A stretch of 64,000 nt of DNA, from NCBI RefSeq assembly GCF_965228805.1, contig NZ_CBDDIE010000003.1, positions 3,658,001 through 3,722,000 of the forward strand, given 5' to 3'. The stretch comes from JASBTN01 sp965228805 (GTDB lineage Bacteria > Pseudomonadota > Alphaproteobacteria > Rhodobacterales > Rhodobacteraceae). Under the pieces are notes generated by a model that saw only the letters and a program-made list of their open reading frames with translations, made no database searches and had not been told where the DNA came from. Positions 6,739-15,055 of this stretch are shown here, in pieces (within the stretch, counting starts at the first letter, position 1; the number at the start of each line of letters is the position of its first letter). A program made the position numbers and the translations under genes.

Positions 6739-7320
6739 TTAGTTTTTCGATTTCTTGTCAGCACTTCCTGTCTTCATAGTCGAAGCAACAATCAACTGCA
6801 TTCGAACGATAGACAGGATTGCAGCGAGGACCAAAACTATACCGTAATAAGTGAACAATAAACCAATTCCAGAAAACGTGTATTTACCCCACTCGACAAT
6901 CAGAACAAAAATCTCGATTGAATATCCATGACAAGTGGCAAGTCGATCTAAGGCGTCTATCAAGCTCTCAAGCCTGGCAATCTGAAACGCACTAGCGATA
7001 AGTAAAGCGGCTACCTGCACAAATACCGCATGACCGATTGAAGCCGCGATAGTTGAGATAGGCGAATAGCCGTTTTCGTCGGCGCCCATAAGCTTCTTCA
7101 GCAAATCCGCATCAAGGATAGCAAAAATAATCGCAAAAGCCGCGATTGTGAAACCTGTCAGCGAAGGTAGAACACCTAAAGCTACTTCGCTCCATGAAGC
7201 ATCGACTATTGATGAATAAGATAAACTTGACAGAATGAATGCGACCCAGAAGTACCACGAAGTCAAAACAGCAGTCGAACCGCCGTAGTGCCTATAGAGT
7301 TTTCGTAGGTTCTCGAACAT
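6739..7320 (-). CDS. four-helix membrane protein paired with DUF4747-like gene
   Basis: 193 residues with about four hydrophobic helices (SWYFWVAFILSSL; LPSLTGFTIAAFAIIFAIL; SIGHAVFVQVAALLIASAF; LLFTYYGIVLVLAAIL). A positively charged C-terminus (STMKTGSADKKSKN) follows. I recognise no family. It begins 15 bases after the DUF4747-like gene on the same strand, so the two make a two-gene unit. Low GC and position inside the island mark it as cargo. A membrane effector paired with a cytosolic partner is a common layout in defence modules, but nothing here proves that role. Confidence 0.75.
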   Translation of the reverse strand: MFENLRKLYRHYGGSTAVLTSWYFWVAFILSSLSYSSIVDASWSEVALGVLPSLTGFTIAAFAIIFAILDADLLKKLMGADENGYSPISTIAASIGHAVFVQVAALLIASAFQIARLESLIDALDRLATCHGYSIEIFVLIVEWGKYTFSGIGLLFTYYGIVLVLAAILSIVRMQLIVASTMKTGSADKKSKN

Positions 7321-7335
7321 TCTAAATAGCGACGA

Positions 7336-8208
7336 CTATGTCGTCGCACGGCGCTGTTTGATTGCTTTGACCAGGCGGCCAGCCAGTTTTCTGAACATCG
7401 TCCGAGTGTCGACTTCATCTTTGTTGTATGTATCTACCACTTTCTCTGGCTTCTCCTTTGTCGTGTGGTCGACTTGCACACCATTCACTATGCTTTTCCC
7501 AGTTACTTCACCGTTCTCCGCCCCAACAATCGCTAGCTTCTTAGAACGGTCATTCGGTTTCAACCCCTTGTCATCTTTAGAACGTGTGATCTCGACATAC
7601 TCTTCACCGTTCTGTTCGCTCAAACGATCTTCGATCCTAGCAGCCAAGTCCCCTGAGATATCATCTGGGTTAGGACGGCGAATGACAATCTTTAGCTCCT
7701 TGAGGTTCGGAAGGCCAATGATCCGCTCAACCTCCCCGTAGCTTTTAACAATATCGGCTTCGACACGCCCAAACTTGGATACGATTGAGCTGTGCCGCAA
7801 CGCTGCCCCGAAATACTTCTCTACAGATCGAGCACTCAAACCCTTTGATTCAGAGTATGTTTCAAAGGCGAGAACATGTGCTTCTTCACTTAACTCAAAG
7901 TAAAACGCCGACAGGTTTGGTCGAAGATTATCTGGAATAGAAACTTCATCAACCTTACCCTGCTCAGCGGGTCCAAAATCTTCTAAGTCGAACCAAGAGC
8001 CATCGATATCAATTTCGGAGTACTTAGAGAATACACCAAGGCCACTTTCCTTGTGGAATTGGGTAATAGCAATAAAGCTGTCACCGTAGACCTTTATTGC
8101 AATTCTTGCCTCAAAGAGCTGTTCAATCAGACCCACATAGTCTCTAGGCTTATCCGCAGGAATGCGAAGATTTACAGCTGATACTTCGATCTTAGACGGG
8201 CGGGGCAT
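7336..8208 (-). CDS. DUF4747-like protein
   Basis: 290 residues. From memory it fits the DUF4747 family in length and in conserved stretches such as EIDIDGSWFDLE, VSIPDNLRPNLSAFYF and VIRRPNPDD. This is unverified. There is no signal peptide or membrane helix, so it is cytosolic. The ATG at 8208 is chosen because AGGAG lies 8 bases upstream; the frame extends to 8235 without a site. The C-terminal 90 residues are charged and linker-like (TTKEKPEKVVDTYNKDE), ending in a basic patch (KAIKQRRATT). It precedes the membrane protein gene by 15 bases. The function of the family is not known to me. Confidence 0.75.
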   Translation of the reverse strand: MPRPSKIEVSAVNLRIPADKPRDYVGLIEQLFEARIAIKVYGDSFIAITQFHKESGLGVFSKYSEIDIDGSWFDLEDFGPAEQGKVDEVSIPDNLRPNLSAFYFELSEEAHVLAFETYSESKGLSARSVEKYFGAALRHSSIVSKFGRVEADIVKSYGEVERIIGLPNLKELKIVIRRPNPDDISGDLAARIEDRLSEQNGEEYVEITRSKDDKGLKPNDRSKKLAIVGAENGEVTGKSIVNGVQVDHTTKEKPEKVVDTYNKDEVDTRTMFRKLAGRLVKAIKQRRATT

Positions 8209-8306
8209 AAATTGGCTCCTAGGTGTGCTTTTCAATAAGCAAGAGACTTACACACGAAAAAATGGAAAGCCAATATCTGCACTCTCCGAAAAGCCGATAT
8301 CTGCAC

Positions 8307-8711
8307 TCAGAATCGGCATTTCTCCCAAGCATTCGCGATGTCCTCAAAACACCACTCCCTCTTTCCCCCCGCACATATCGACTTTCGGCTTATGCAGCCC
8401 CCTAGCCCACTCGCGAGCTTGAACTTCTGGAACCAGGATTGCGAACGCGGCTTGCCATTGGAGCTCGTGGCTAGCCTGCGAATGTGCCACCCATTCGCCC
8501 ATTCCTCTCGCGGCTTCTCCACCGATCCCCGATCAGCCAAGTAACCGCGTAAACGTTTCACCACGACTTCGTTTGGGTCCATGTGAAGTTCATCTCGAAA
8601 CTCGTTGATGACCTCTCTCGCTGCATGCTGCGCTGTTTCTCTTAGAATGTGATCCAGCTCATGTTTCATGAGCACTACTGCAGGTTCCCCGATCAATTTT
8701 CCTTCTTTCAT
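8307..8711 (-). CDS. small hypothetical protein
   Basis: Up to 134 residues: an acidic-helical N-terminus (HELDHILRETAQHAAREVINEFRDEL) and a basic C-terminus (KPRSQSWFQKFKLA, KSICAGGKREWCF). No family is recognised; the Cys and basic residues at the end suggest nucleic-acid contact. The start is uncertain, since no ribosome-binding site precedes ATG 8711 and a terminator-like hairpin lies only 8 bases upstream of it; ATG 8669 is an alternative. It lies between the DUF4747 unit and the tRNA-Arg fragment. Confidence 0.55.
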   Translation of the reverse strand: MKEGKLIGEPAVVLMKHELDHILRETAQHAAREVINEFRDELHMDPNEVVVKRLRGYLADRGSVEKPREEWANGWHIRRLATSSNGKPRSQSWFQKFKLASGLGGCISRKSICAGGKREWCFEDIANAWEKCRF

Positions 8712-8718
8712 TATTCAC

Positions 8719-8741
8719 AAAAAAAGCCGCCAGGAGGCGAC
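8719..8741 (-). terminator. leftward rho-independent terminator
   Basis: Read on the minus strand, GTCGCC, TCCT and GGCGGC form a stem of six pairs including one G-T, followed by seven T. It ends leftward transcription just before the small hypothetical gene at 8711. It may originally have terminated the tRNA-Arg transcript, or it may attenuate that gene. Confidence 0.55.
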
Positions 8742-8825
8742 AGGGAAAAGTAAGGCATAGTTGCCCCAGCCCGTCAAAACACTTCGGAGGATCTGCCTAA
8801 ATCTGCATCAAAATGATGGATCGAG

Positions 8826-9078
8826 TTTGTACATGGTTTGTACATGAGAAAACCTTGACTGAGCGATTGCTTGGTAAGTGTTTGAAAAATATGGCGCGCC
8901 CGAGAGGATTCGAACCCATGACCTTCGGTTCCGTAGGCGGATTTGGAAGCACCCCGAGAAATCTAAACTCCGACTAACTTACTGTTATAATTTGATATTT
9001 CATAATTTTTCAAACCATTGCATTTGCATTTTTTTGGTTTTTCATGTACAAACTGAGTACATGGGCTGTACATGAAAA
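8826..9078. repeat. five GTACATG repeats flanking the tRNA-Arg fragment
   Basis: TTTGTACATG occurs at 8826-8835 and 8837-8846 left of the fragment. The inverse CATGTACAAA lies at 9043-9052, GTACATG at 9057-9063 and TGTACATGAAAA at 9067-9078 to the right. Such clusters on both sides of a crossover site are the usual arrangement of integrase arm-type and accessory sites. The last three overlap the beginning of the integrase gene, so they may also autoregulate it. Confidence 0.6.
8892..8942 (-). other. tRNA-Arg 3' fragment, probable attachment site
   Basis: Read on the minus strand this is the tRNA from the anticodon stem to the CCA end: loop CTACGGA, the variable part AAGGTC, a perfect T arm with GGTTCGAATCC, and the acceptor 3' strand CGGGCGCGCCA. 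The 5' half (acceptor 5' strand and D arm) is missing, so it is not a working tRNA. This is what remains at the distal end after integration into a tRNA 3' half. The adjacent integrase at 9044 reads away from it. Confidence 0.8.
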
Positions 9079-10471
9079 CAATGAAAAACACTCTATTTTG
9101 GCAAAAGCATATTTAACCGACCAGCTTGTAAGATCAGCAAGTTGTGCAACAGGAAAATCTCAGGAAATCATCTGCGATTGCCCTTCTGACCTCGACGGAA
9201 AAATCCGAAATGGCTCTATCGCGGGCTTGGGGCTGCGCGTAACAGCACAAGGAGCCAAGTCATTCGTTCACACCTTCCGGTATAATGGAAAGTTCAAGCG
9301 CCATGTAATCGGAACACCGGCAAACCTGAATGTGGCATCAGCCAGATTGAAAGTTCAGCAACGCAGTTTAGAGATTGAGCAAGGCATCGATCCGTCCGCG
9401 CACCAACAAGTCGATTTTCGGAAGAAACACGGTAAGACTTTGGGCGAGATCATCGACGCCTATGTTGAGCAAAGACTGTCTGAGACGAGCCAGAAAAACC
9501 AAGACGAGTTCGCTAGCCTGGTTGCGCCTTGGACACGGGTTCCCCCGAAAAACCCACACCGTGGCGGCACTCGCAAAAAACGCGTTACCTTCGGCGATAA
9601 GCTACAAGACGAACTGGTAGACAATATCAAGCCCAGTGATATTGCACCATTCATCGCAGCCATCAGTTCGAACCATGTCGCGAACAAAACCCTCAGGCAC
9701 CTCAAGTCCCTATTTAACTGGGCGATACGGATGCAGATTATTGACATGCGCAATCCCTGCGACCCGTTCAGAATGCGGAAGATCGTCAAACAACGACGTG
9801 ACTACACCCCGGACCAAGTTCGAGAAATTGCCAAGCTAGTCTTCAATCCTCCGATGCCACGAGTTGTGAACCTCTCCGGCTTGAAGGGAGAGGAGAAGCG
9901 ACTGGCGGCTTTGGAGGCGGGCCGCGCTACAGTTGAACATGAGCAAATGCTAGAGTTCTGCGCCTTCATGGGCATTCTATTCCTGACAATGGCACGACCG
10001 GCTGAATTGAAGAATGCGAGGTTTGATCACTTCGACCTGGACCGGCTCATTTGGCACAAGCACAACACAAAAGGGATCAAGCTATCTCGGGCAACCTATG
10101 AGTACGCTTTCCGTTCTGTGCCTATTCATCCGAAGGTCGCAGACCTCGTGAGATCTCAGCGTATCCGCTGGCAGGAAAGCAACCTACTTTTCCCGAACCA
10201 TTCGGACCAGACGCAGCCACGCGACAACTTCAAAAGGGGCTTGAAACGATTCAAAGAGCTGGAAGGCATCCCAAGCTACTTTCAGCTCTATGACCTCAAG
10301 AGGATGGCAATCTCCATGATGATCTCCGGGGCTGGAGTGCGGCGTGACGCGGTTTCTCACCTAGCAGACCACCGGGGAAACATTGAGACAACCCTCCTCT
10401 ACGACCTGGGCATGGTCGATCCACTACGACCAGTAACAGAAAGGCTTGGGCAGATCCTAGGCGTAGAATGA
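9044..10471 (+). CDS. tyrosine integrase with Arm-DNA-binding domain (tRNA-Arg type)
   Basis: Up to 475 residues. The N-terminus carries the DUF4102-type arm-binding domain (LTDQLVRSA, then IAGLGLRVTAQGAKSFVHTFRY), followed by a SAM-like core-binding domain (NKTLRHLKSLFNWAIRM). The catalytic domain has Arg in TMARPAELKN, a YDLKRMA box in place of HxLRR, His in HLADHRGN and Tyr in TTLLYDLG. The start is uncertain: ATG 9044 lies within the GTACATG repeats, and a TTG close to LAKAYLTDQ would also fit the family. Its neighbour on the 5' side is the tRNA-Arg fragment, which is almost certainly its attachment site. Confidence 0.9.
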   Translation: MYKLSTWAVHENNEKHSILAKAYLTDQLVRSASCATGKSQEIICDCPSDLDGKIRNGSIAGLGLRVTAQGAKSFVHTFRYNGKFKRHVIGTPANLNVASARLKVQQRSLEIEQGIDPSAHQQVDFRKKHGKTLGEIIDAYVEQRLSETSQKNQDEFASLVAPWTRVPPKNPHRGGTRKKRVTFGDKLQDELVDNIKPSDIAPFIAAISSNHVANKTLRHLKSLFNWAIRMQIIDMRNPCDPFRMRKIVKQRRDYTPDQVREIAKLVFNPPMPRVVNLSGLKGEEKRLAALEAGRATVEHEQMLEFCAFMGILFLTMARPAELKNARFDHFDLDRLIWHKHNTKGIKLSRATYEYAFRSVPIHPKVADLVRSQRIRWQESNLLFPNHSDQTQPRDNFKRGLKRFKELEGIPSYFQLYDLKRMAISMMISGAGVRRDAVSHLADHRGNIETTLLYDLGMVDPLRPVTERLGQILGVE

Positions 10472-10504
10472 CCGGAGCCAAAGCTTGCCTCCAACCAGTC
10501 CTAC

Positions 10505-12514
10505 TTACTCTGATTTCCGCCAAACACCTTGCAGGGTACAGTTAAACCCGCTTTTCAAGTAAATGCCCGCTTTGTGGTAATCGACCAGGCAAGCGTTTGA
10601 ATTGATGTTGAAACTTATCTGGCCGCTATCGTGCAGCAACCAGTTTAGATCTCCTCGGTTTCGCTGACCGGAATTGTCAAAGAAGACAAACCTCTCAGCC
10701 CTGCCCGCAATGGTTCCCACAGGCTCAGTAGTAAACACCATCTTGGTGTTCCCGCCGTTGTGCCATCTCCAACTCCCGAGAAGGAGAGCGCGCAAATTGG
10801 TGAAGCTGCTTCTTTGACATTGCTCAATCTCTCTCACAAACGGGGACAAAGGAATTGTGTAGTCACGCCCAAGGCCGACAATTGCGAGGTTGGTGTGGTG
10901 TTTCATCTCACTGAGCGCATAAAGTGAAATCGGGAAACCCACTCCATTCGATATCTGCTCTGCCTCAGCCGGAACCACCGTAGGCCTACGCCCACCACGA
11001 TTGAACAGCTCAAACGCAAACCTATCCCCAGGCTGTACATCTCGACCAAAAACACTTCTCAAAACCGACCCGGGTTCAAGATAGACCTCAGGAAATGCTC
11101 GGTCGCAACGGATGCTCACGGGTAGCTGACCGTCAAATCTAATAAAGGTGCCTGAACGGGGATTAGCATAGGCACCGGAAGGAGAGTTCCCCGCACCAGT
11201 CGATGTCGTTCTTACAGCTTCCGGCTCCGGCGGGCGAACCAAGTTGCAACCTGATAGAGCTCTCGATGAACCACTCAGAGAAAACACGGCTTCATGTACG
11301 CCATCAGTAACGACAAGCGAAGAGCCAGCGCTTAGCTTTTCAAGGAGGTATTCCGTAACTGGAAAATCGATCACCCCATCATACTTATCCGAACGCAACC
11401 CAACTATCACAAGCACTTCACCGCGCCTATCCAAAACCGTGAAGTTCAGGGGTTCGCTCATTGAAAACTGGGAAATATCACGCTGATCCTTTGAGGTAAT
11501 TCTCCCCAAGGCGGTTCCGTCGCAATGGACTTTGATCTGCACCCCATCTCGATTGGAGACACTGGGATCTCCATCAACATTCCACCATTTATCAAGGTCA
11601 GGCTCTATCGTATTGATATCCAAGTATGGGCACCCCGCCCGCACGGCCTTCAGTGCAAGATCTGCGGCACTTGTTCTTTTTGCTTCGTGCCAGCACCCCG
11701 CCCGCATGTCATGGACTAACGTGCCGTCCTGACCAGCATAGGCGCACTTGCTTTCAGTCTGATCCAACCATTCTCTTTGAGCCAATAGGATCGGCCCAAA
11801 CTCATCTTCTGGAAGGGTATCGCGCAAACACTGATAAGCCGAGTTCAACACCCTATCGTGCCGTTCGGTTTCATCAATGACGCAGGCACGAAACTCTGCT
11901 GCGGCACCATTCGCTTCCGCGTCTTCCTTGCAGGCCTCGTACTCATCTGAAGGCTGCCCGAAGTACTTTGAAATGTTGAATTCGGGAAGAGGCTCAAAAA
12001 GTGGAGCACCGGAGATTTCCTCCCAAGCTTTAGCAGCTTCCCCATTTTCTTCTGCAAGCACAAAGTCACGAAAGCGCCGCCACTGATCCTTTCTGCCAGT
12101 ATCGCAAAAAGAAACGCCGTCGAATGTTTCGGCACCCGCAAGCCAACGGTCTAGATCTTCGCGCTGAATTTCATCACATCTTCGAAGGTCCCGCCTAAAG
12201 TGGTACTCTTCATATTCCGCTTCTGTATCAGGAAGAAGGTCTCGGCACTTTTGTGGGGTGAGAGGGCCGTTCTTTAGGAAATTAAGAAGACTACGCATTG
12301 TCTTGAACTGCTTGCTGACTCCGTTGTTCGCCAATCCAGAAAGCTTCGTCGCTCCAGAAACTTGCAAAAAAGTCACAGCTGGTGAGAGGATAATGCACGC
12401 ACTGACAAAATGTTCTGGCGGCTCGTAACTCTGAGCATTGACACTTTTTGGTGAAAAAACAGAAAGTTGCGCAATGATTGAAATCATCACCGTTCTTGCA
12501 ATAGGGTTTGCCAT
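10505..12514 (-). CDS. large secreted protein with LprI-like domain
   Basis: 669 residues beginning with a probable Sec signal (VMISIIAQLSVFSPKSVNAQS). Around residues 205-295 is an LprI/DUF1311-type domain: C-x-ET-x-D at CVIDETERHD, LNSAYQCLRD, LLAQREWLDQTESKCAY, then paired Cys (GCWHEA). Members of that family include lysozyme inhibitors, so a periplasmic role is likely. The N-terminal 200 residues and the C-terminal 370 residues (several Cys, a Ser/Gly-rich linker, ending GFNCTLQGVWRKSE) match nothing I know. It is cargo between the second and third integrases. Its 5' end overlaps the divergent small membrane gene by about 41 bases. Confidence 0.78.
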   Translation of the reverse strand: MANPIARTVMISIIAQLSVFSPKSVNAQSYEPPEHFVSACIILSPAVTFLQVSGATKLSGLANNGVSKQFKTMRSLLNFLKNGPLTPQKCRDLLPDTEAEYEEYHFRRDLRRCDEIQREDLDRWLAGAETFDGVSFCDTGRKDQWRRFRDFVLAEENGEAAKAWEEISGAPLFEPLPEFNISKYFGQPSDEYEACKEDAEANGAAAEFRACVIDETERHDRVLNSAYQCLRDTLPEDEFGPILLAQREWLDQTESKCAYAGQDGTLVHDMRAGCWHEAKRTSAADLALKAVRAGCPYLDINTIEPDLDKWWNVDGDPSVSNRDGVQIKVHCDGTALGRITSKDQRDISQFSMSEPLNFTVLDRRGEVLVIVGLRSDKYDGVIDFPVTEYLLEKLSAGSSLVVTDGVHEAVFSLSGSSRALSGCNLVRPPEPEAVRTTSTGAGNSPSGAYANPRSGTFIRFDGQLPVSIRCDRAFPEVYLEPGSVLRSVFGRDVQPGDRFAFELFNRGGRRPTVVPAEAEQISNGVGFPISLYALSEMKHHTNLAIVGLGRDYTIPLSPFVREIEQCQRSSFTNLRALLLGSWRWHNGGNTKMVFTTEPVGTIAGRAERFVFFDNSGQRNRGDLNWLLHDSGQISFNINSNACLVDYHKAGIYLKSGFNCTLQGVWRKSE

Positions 12515-12710
12515 AATATTTTGTACCTACCTGTATTTGAACTTTGAGTACTTCGTCCCAGGCCTGCCTAAAGATGATGAGCCATCTTCTGCGAAGGTCC
12601 TATGGCACGGCTTCTTGATCTCATGCTTAGTAACCGCTCTTCTTGCAGCTTTTCTGCTAGTGATTTGGGTCAAGGATTTTCTCATTCTCAAAGTTGTTGG
12701 AAGCCTCTAG
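12474..12710 (+). CDS. small two-helix membrane protein
   Basis: 78 residues with helices at IITVLAIGFAIIFCTYLYL and FLISCLVTALLAAFLLVIWV. No family is recognised. ATG 12474 is preferred over 12438 because the longer form adds only a polar stretch overlapping the LprI gene; the ribosome-binding site AGAAAG is weak. It is divergent from, and overlaps, the secreted LprI-domain protein gene. Confidence 0.5.
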   Translation: MIEIITVLAIGFAIIFCTYLYLNFEYFVPGLPKDDEPSSAKVLWHGFLISCLVTALLAAFLLVIWVKDFLILKVVGSL

Positions 12711-12772
12711 GAGCACCGAACTGGCTCCGTTCCCAAATTGTTGGAACATGAAACAAGCAGCCCTAGATTTGC

Positions 12773-13933
12773 TCATTTTGTTCCAGCATGTAAATTGCAC
12801 TTTCCGTCGCGGATGGGAACTCTCCGAAGCCCTAGCAACTCATTGAGTTCAGCCTCAAACATCTCCACAGCTTTCTCCATCTCTTCCAAATACGAATGCC
12901 GATTATAAACCGCCGCCACGCCGGAGATTGTCCCGCTGGCGTGATTGAGGAGCTTCTCGGTGACGTGGATCGGCGTTCCAATCCGCGCATGAATTGTAGA
13001 GAATGTGCGCCTCAGATCGTGCAGCGTAAAATGGTCGATCTCAGTAGCTTTCAGCAAAGAGCGTTGCGCCCGAGACCAGCCGTTGAACGGGGCATCATTG
13101 AACGGGGTGCCAAATACAAAGGTGCTCCCCCCTTCAATGCTATGCAGCAGCTCAAGGGCCATGCTCCCAAGGGGCACAACATGCTCTCGTTTGTTCTTGG
13201 TACGCTCAGGCGGCAGTACCAATTGGTCATCATCAATTTCAGACCAACGCAGGTTTGCGATCTCCCCCTTTCGTTGCCCAGTCAAAACCAACAACGTCAC
13301 AATGTCATTGAACCGGCCACGGTTCGCCATTGTGTAAGTCAGCAGGGTTTTCAACTCATCGTCTGAGAGAACCCGCTCACGCGGCGCTTGCCGGTGAGGT
13401 CGCTTGAGCGCTGCCAGTGGATTGCTGGTGATGTACTGCCGCCGCACCGCCCAATTGAAGAACACTTTGAAGGTGGTGAAAGCATAGTTCTGGCTGGAGG
13501 GGCTTTGGGTGTACTTCTCGATGGCGCGGATCACTTGCCCTTGCGTGACATCGCCAATCGCTCCCTTGAAGGTGATGTGCCCCAAATAGAGCTCATACCC
13601 TTTGAGGGTGTTTCCACGAAGGCGCTGGCGGCAATCGGCAAGATAAGCATCCCTGACCTTCAAATAGTCGTGGCTCACCGACGCGGACACATCTTCTTCA
13701 TTCGCGAGCAACTGGCGCGCCAGCTTACGAGCATCCGCAAGTGAGAGATCGGGGTATCGCCCTAGCGTCTTTCGTTTGCGCCTTTTGGCACCGCCCAGGT
13801 AGACAAAGAATGACTTCCTTTTGGGCGAACAGCGCATCCCAAAATTCGGCATCTGTGTATCGAAGCAATCCACCTGCCCAGAGGCAGGATGGGCCATTTT
13901 CTTGACGGCAAGTTCGGTGAGCTTGGTTTTCAT
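12773..13933 (-). CDS. tyrosine integrase with Arm-DNA-binding domain (tRNA-Asn type)
   Basis: 386 residues of the P4-like kind. The arm-binding domain (MPNFGMRCSPKRKSFFVYL, then KTLGRYPDLSLADARKLA) is followed by a core-binding domain. The catalytic domain has Arg in TGQRKGEIANLRW, Lys in RTKNKREHVVPL, HDLRRTF, LNHASG and Tyr in AAVYNRHSY. It begins about 140 bases from the tRNA-Asn 3' fragment and reads away from it, the usual int-att relationship. Two TGTACCTAAA repeats sit directly before its ATG. A C-terminal extension rich in basic residues is unusual but short. Confidence 0.93.
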   Translation of the reverse strand: MKTKLTELAVKKMAHPASGQVDCFDTQMPNFGMRCSPKRKSFFVYLGGAKRRKRKTLGRYPDLSLADARKLARQLLANEEDVSASVSHDYLKVRDAYLADCRQRLRGNTLKGYELYLGHITFKGAIGDVTQGQVIRAIEKYTQSPSSQNYAFTTFKVFFNWAVRRQYITSNPLAALKRPHRQAPRERVLSDDELKTLLTYTMANRGRFNDIVTLLVLTGQRKGEIANLRWSEIDDDQLVLPPERTKNKREHVVPLGSMALELLHSIEGGSTFVFGTPFNDAPFNGWSRAQRSLLKATEIDHFTLHDLRRTFSTIHARIGTPIHVTEKLLNHASGTISGVAAVYNRHSYLEEMEKAVEMFEAELNELLGLRRVPIRDGKCNLHAGTK

Positions 13934-13954
13934 TTTAGGTACACTTTAGGTACA
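13934..13954 (-). repeat. tandem TGTACCTAAA repeats at integrase start
   Basis: On the minus strand TGTACCTAAA occurs twice, with one base between copies, ending immediately before the integrase ATG at 13933. It occupies the place of a Shine-Dalgarno site. It probably binds the integrase itself or a directionality factor, and parallels the GTACATG repeats at the other integrase. Confidence 0.5.
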
Positions 13955-14072
13955 GGATTCGAGAGTTACTGGGCGGATTTCAGTGTGATGCTATGTTCAG
14001 CCAAATTCTGATTTATGTTATATTTCATAGGCTTTTAGAGCACCTATGTCCACCCATGAGAAACCAGGACAT

Positions 14073-14121
14073 ACAACTGTTAATCAATTGGTCGTAGGTT
14101 CGATCCCTACCGCCGGAGCCA
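14073..14121 (+). other. tRNA-Asn (GTT) 3' fragment, probable attachment site
   Basis: The fragment runs from the anticodon loop CTGTTAATC (14077-14085) through GTCGTAGGTTCGATCC to the acceptor end CGCCGGAGCCA at 14121. The 5' half does not match a tRNA (no D arm or pairing acceptor strand), so it is not functional. A strong terminator follows 9 bases downstream, as after a native tRNA gene, so the original chromosome side lies to the right and the element to the left, where its integrase sits at 12773-13933. Confidence 0.82.
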
Positions 14122-14129
14122 AAAGTTTC

Positions 14130-14161
14130 AAGGGCTTAGAGAGAAATCTCTAGGCCCTTTT
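14130..14161 (+). terminator. rho-independent terminator behind tRNA-Asn fragment
   Basis: AAGGGCTTAGAGA and TCTCTAGGCCCTT pair over 13 positions (one G-T) with loop GAAA, followed by T residues. It is the expected terminator of the tRNA-Asn transcript. The rest of 13934-14266 shows only the attachment fragment and integrase repeats. Confidence 0.85.
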
Positions 14162-14266
14162 ACTTTCTTAGTCTCTTTTTAGTCTCCTAAATCACAGTGT
14201 TTTGAAGTGATTTTCTATGTTCAGCTACGAGCAGAACACTCATCCCAAACAGCCGGAAAAGGTCTG

Positions 14267-15055
14267 TCACTGACCTTTTCGGGGGATCAGATTGAGTTCC
14301 AGGTTTGAGATGCCCCAATGTGCCCTGAAGCCCTGTGAGTCGCGCAGCACTTTGTAAGCGCGTTTCTTCTGCGCTGTGCTGGATAACGAACTGTCAGATC
14401 TTGAGGCTGGACTCGTGCGTTCGCACTCCATTGCGTAGAAGCGATAGCCCTTCTGCCCGTCCCGATCATGTTCAATCCCATAAAGCGCATCAGGAATGAT
14501 GTGCGTGCTGCGTCCGCCTAGGATCACCGGCACGGCAAGCGGGTTCTTGGCTTTCCGAGTCGCATCAGGCGCACGAGCCAAGATTTCATCTACGGGCACG
14601 AAGCGTTGGCCCTCGGTCGCTTGTGCTGACAGTTCGATTTCCAGCAGCTCTTCAATGATCATCATCGTGTGCAGAAACTGCGGACTATAAGACTCGCGCG
14701 AGCGGCGGGAGAAGGTCACAGCACGAGGCGAGAGCGCGCCAAGCGCCTCCAAGTACCCTATCCCCTTAGCCGTGATCTCATAGAGCATCGGTGTCGCCCT
14801 AGCGTCGAACAATGGCGCTTGAATCTGGGGCCGATTGAGATAGCCAGTTTCATGAAAGAGATCACCCAACCGCTCGACAAAACGTTTCTCTGATTTGGGC
14901 TGAAAGATCCGCATCAAGTGATCCTGGCGCAGGTAGCGATACCGATAGAGCCAGCCCAAAATCTCCTGATCACGAGGCGTCAGACTCAGACGCTTACCGC
15001 GCGGGCTGCGTTCAAATCGGTTGCGCCGCCCCAGACTGTCCTTTGCTACAGCCAT
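14267..15055 (-). CDS. replication-relaxation family protein
   Basis: 262 residues resembling the replication-relaxation family (winged-helix proteins found beside transfer or replication genes of integrative and plasmid elements). Visible features are LTPRDQEILGWLYRYRYLRQDHLMRIF, a wHTH start, then LHTMMIIEELLEIEL and a nuclease-like beta region (PDALYGIEHDRDGQKGYRFYAMECER). The ATG at 15055 overlaps the end of the upstream transfer gene (ATGGCTGTAG), so they are translationally coupled. With that gene beheaded by IS copy 2, this is probably a remnant of a mobilisable element. Confidence 0.72.
   Translation of the reverse strand: MAVAKDSLGRRNRFERSPRGKRLSLTPRDQEILGWLYRYRYLRQDHLMRIFQPKSEKRFVERLGDLFHETGYLNRPQIQAPLFDARATPMLYEITAKGIGYLEALGALSPRAVTFSRRSRESYSPQFLHTMMIIEELLEIELSAQATEGQRFVPVDEILARAPDATRKAKNPLAVPVILGGRSTHIIPDALYGIEHDRDGQKGYRFYAMECERTSPASRSDSSLSSTAQKKRAYKVLRDSQGFRAHWGISNLELNLIPRKGQ

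Noticed and set aside
8892..8942. Functional tRNA-Arg gene
   Set aside because: 5' half absent; the preceding sequence cannot pair with the acceptor 3' strand.
14073..14121. Functional tRNA-Asn gene
   Set aside because: No matching acceptor 5' strand or D arm upstream; only the 3' portion is present.
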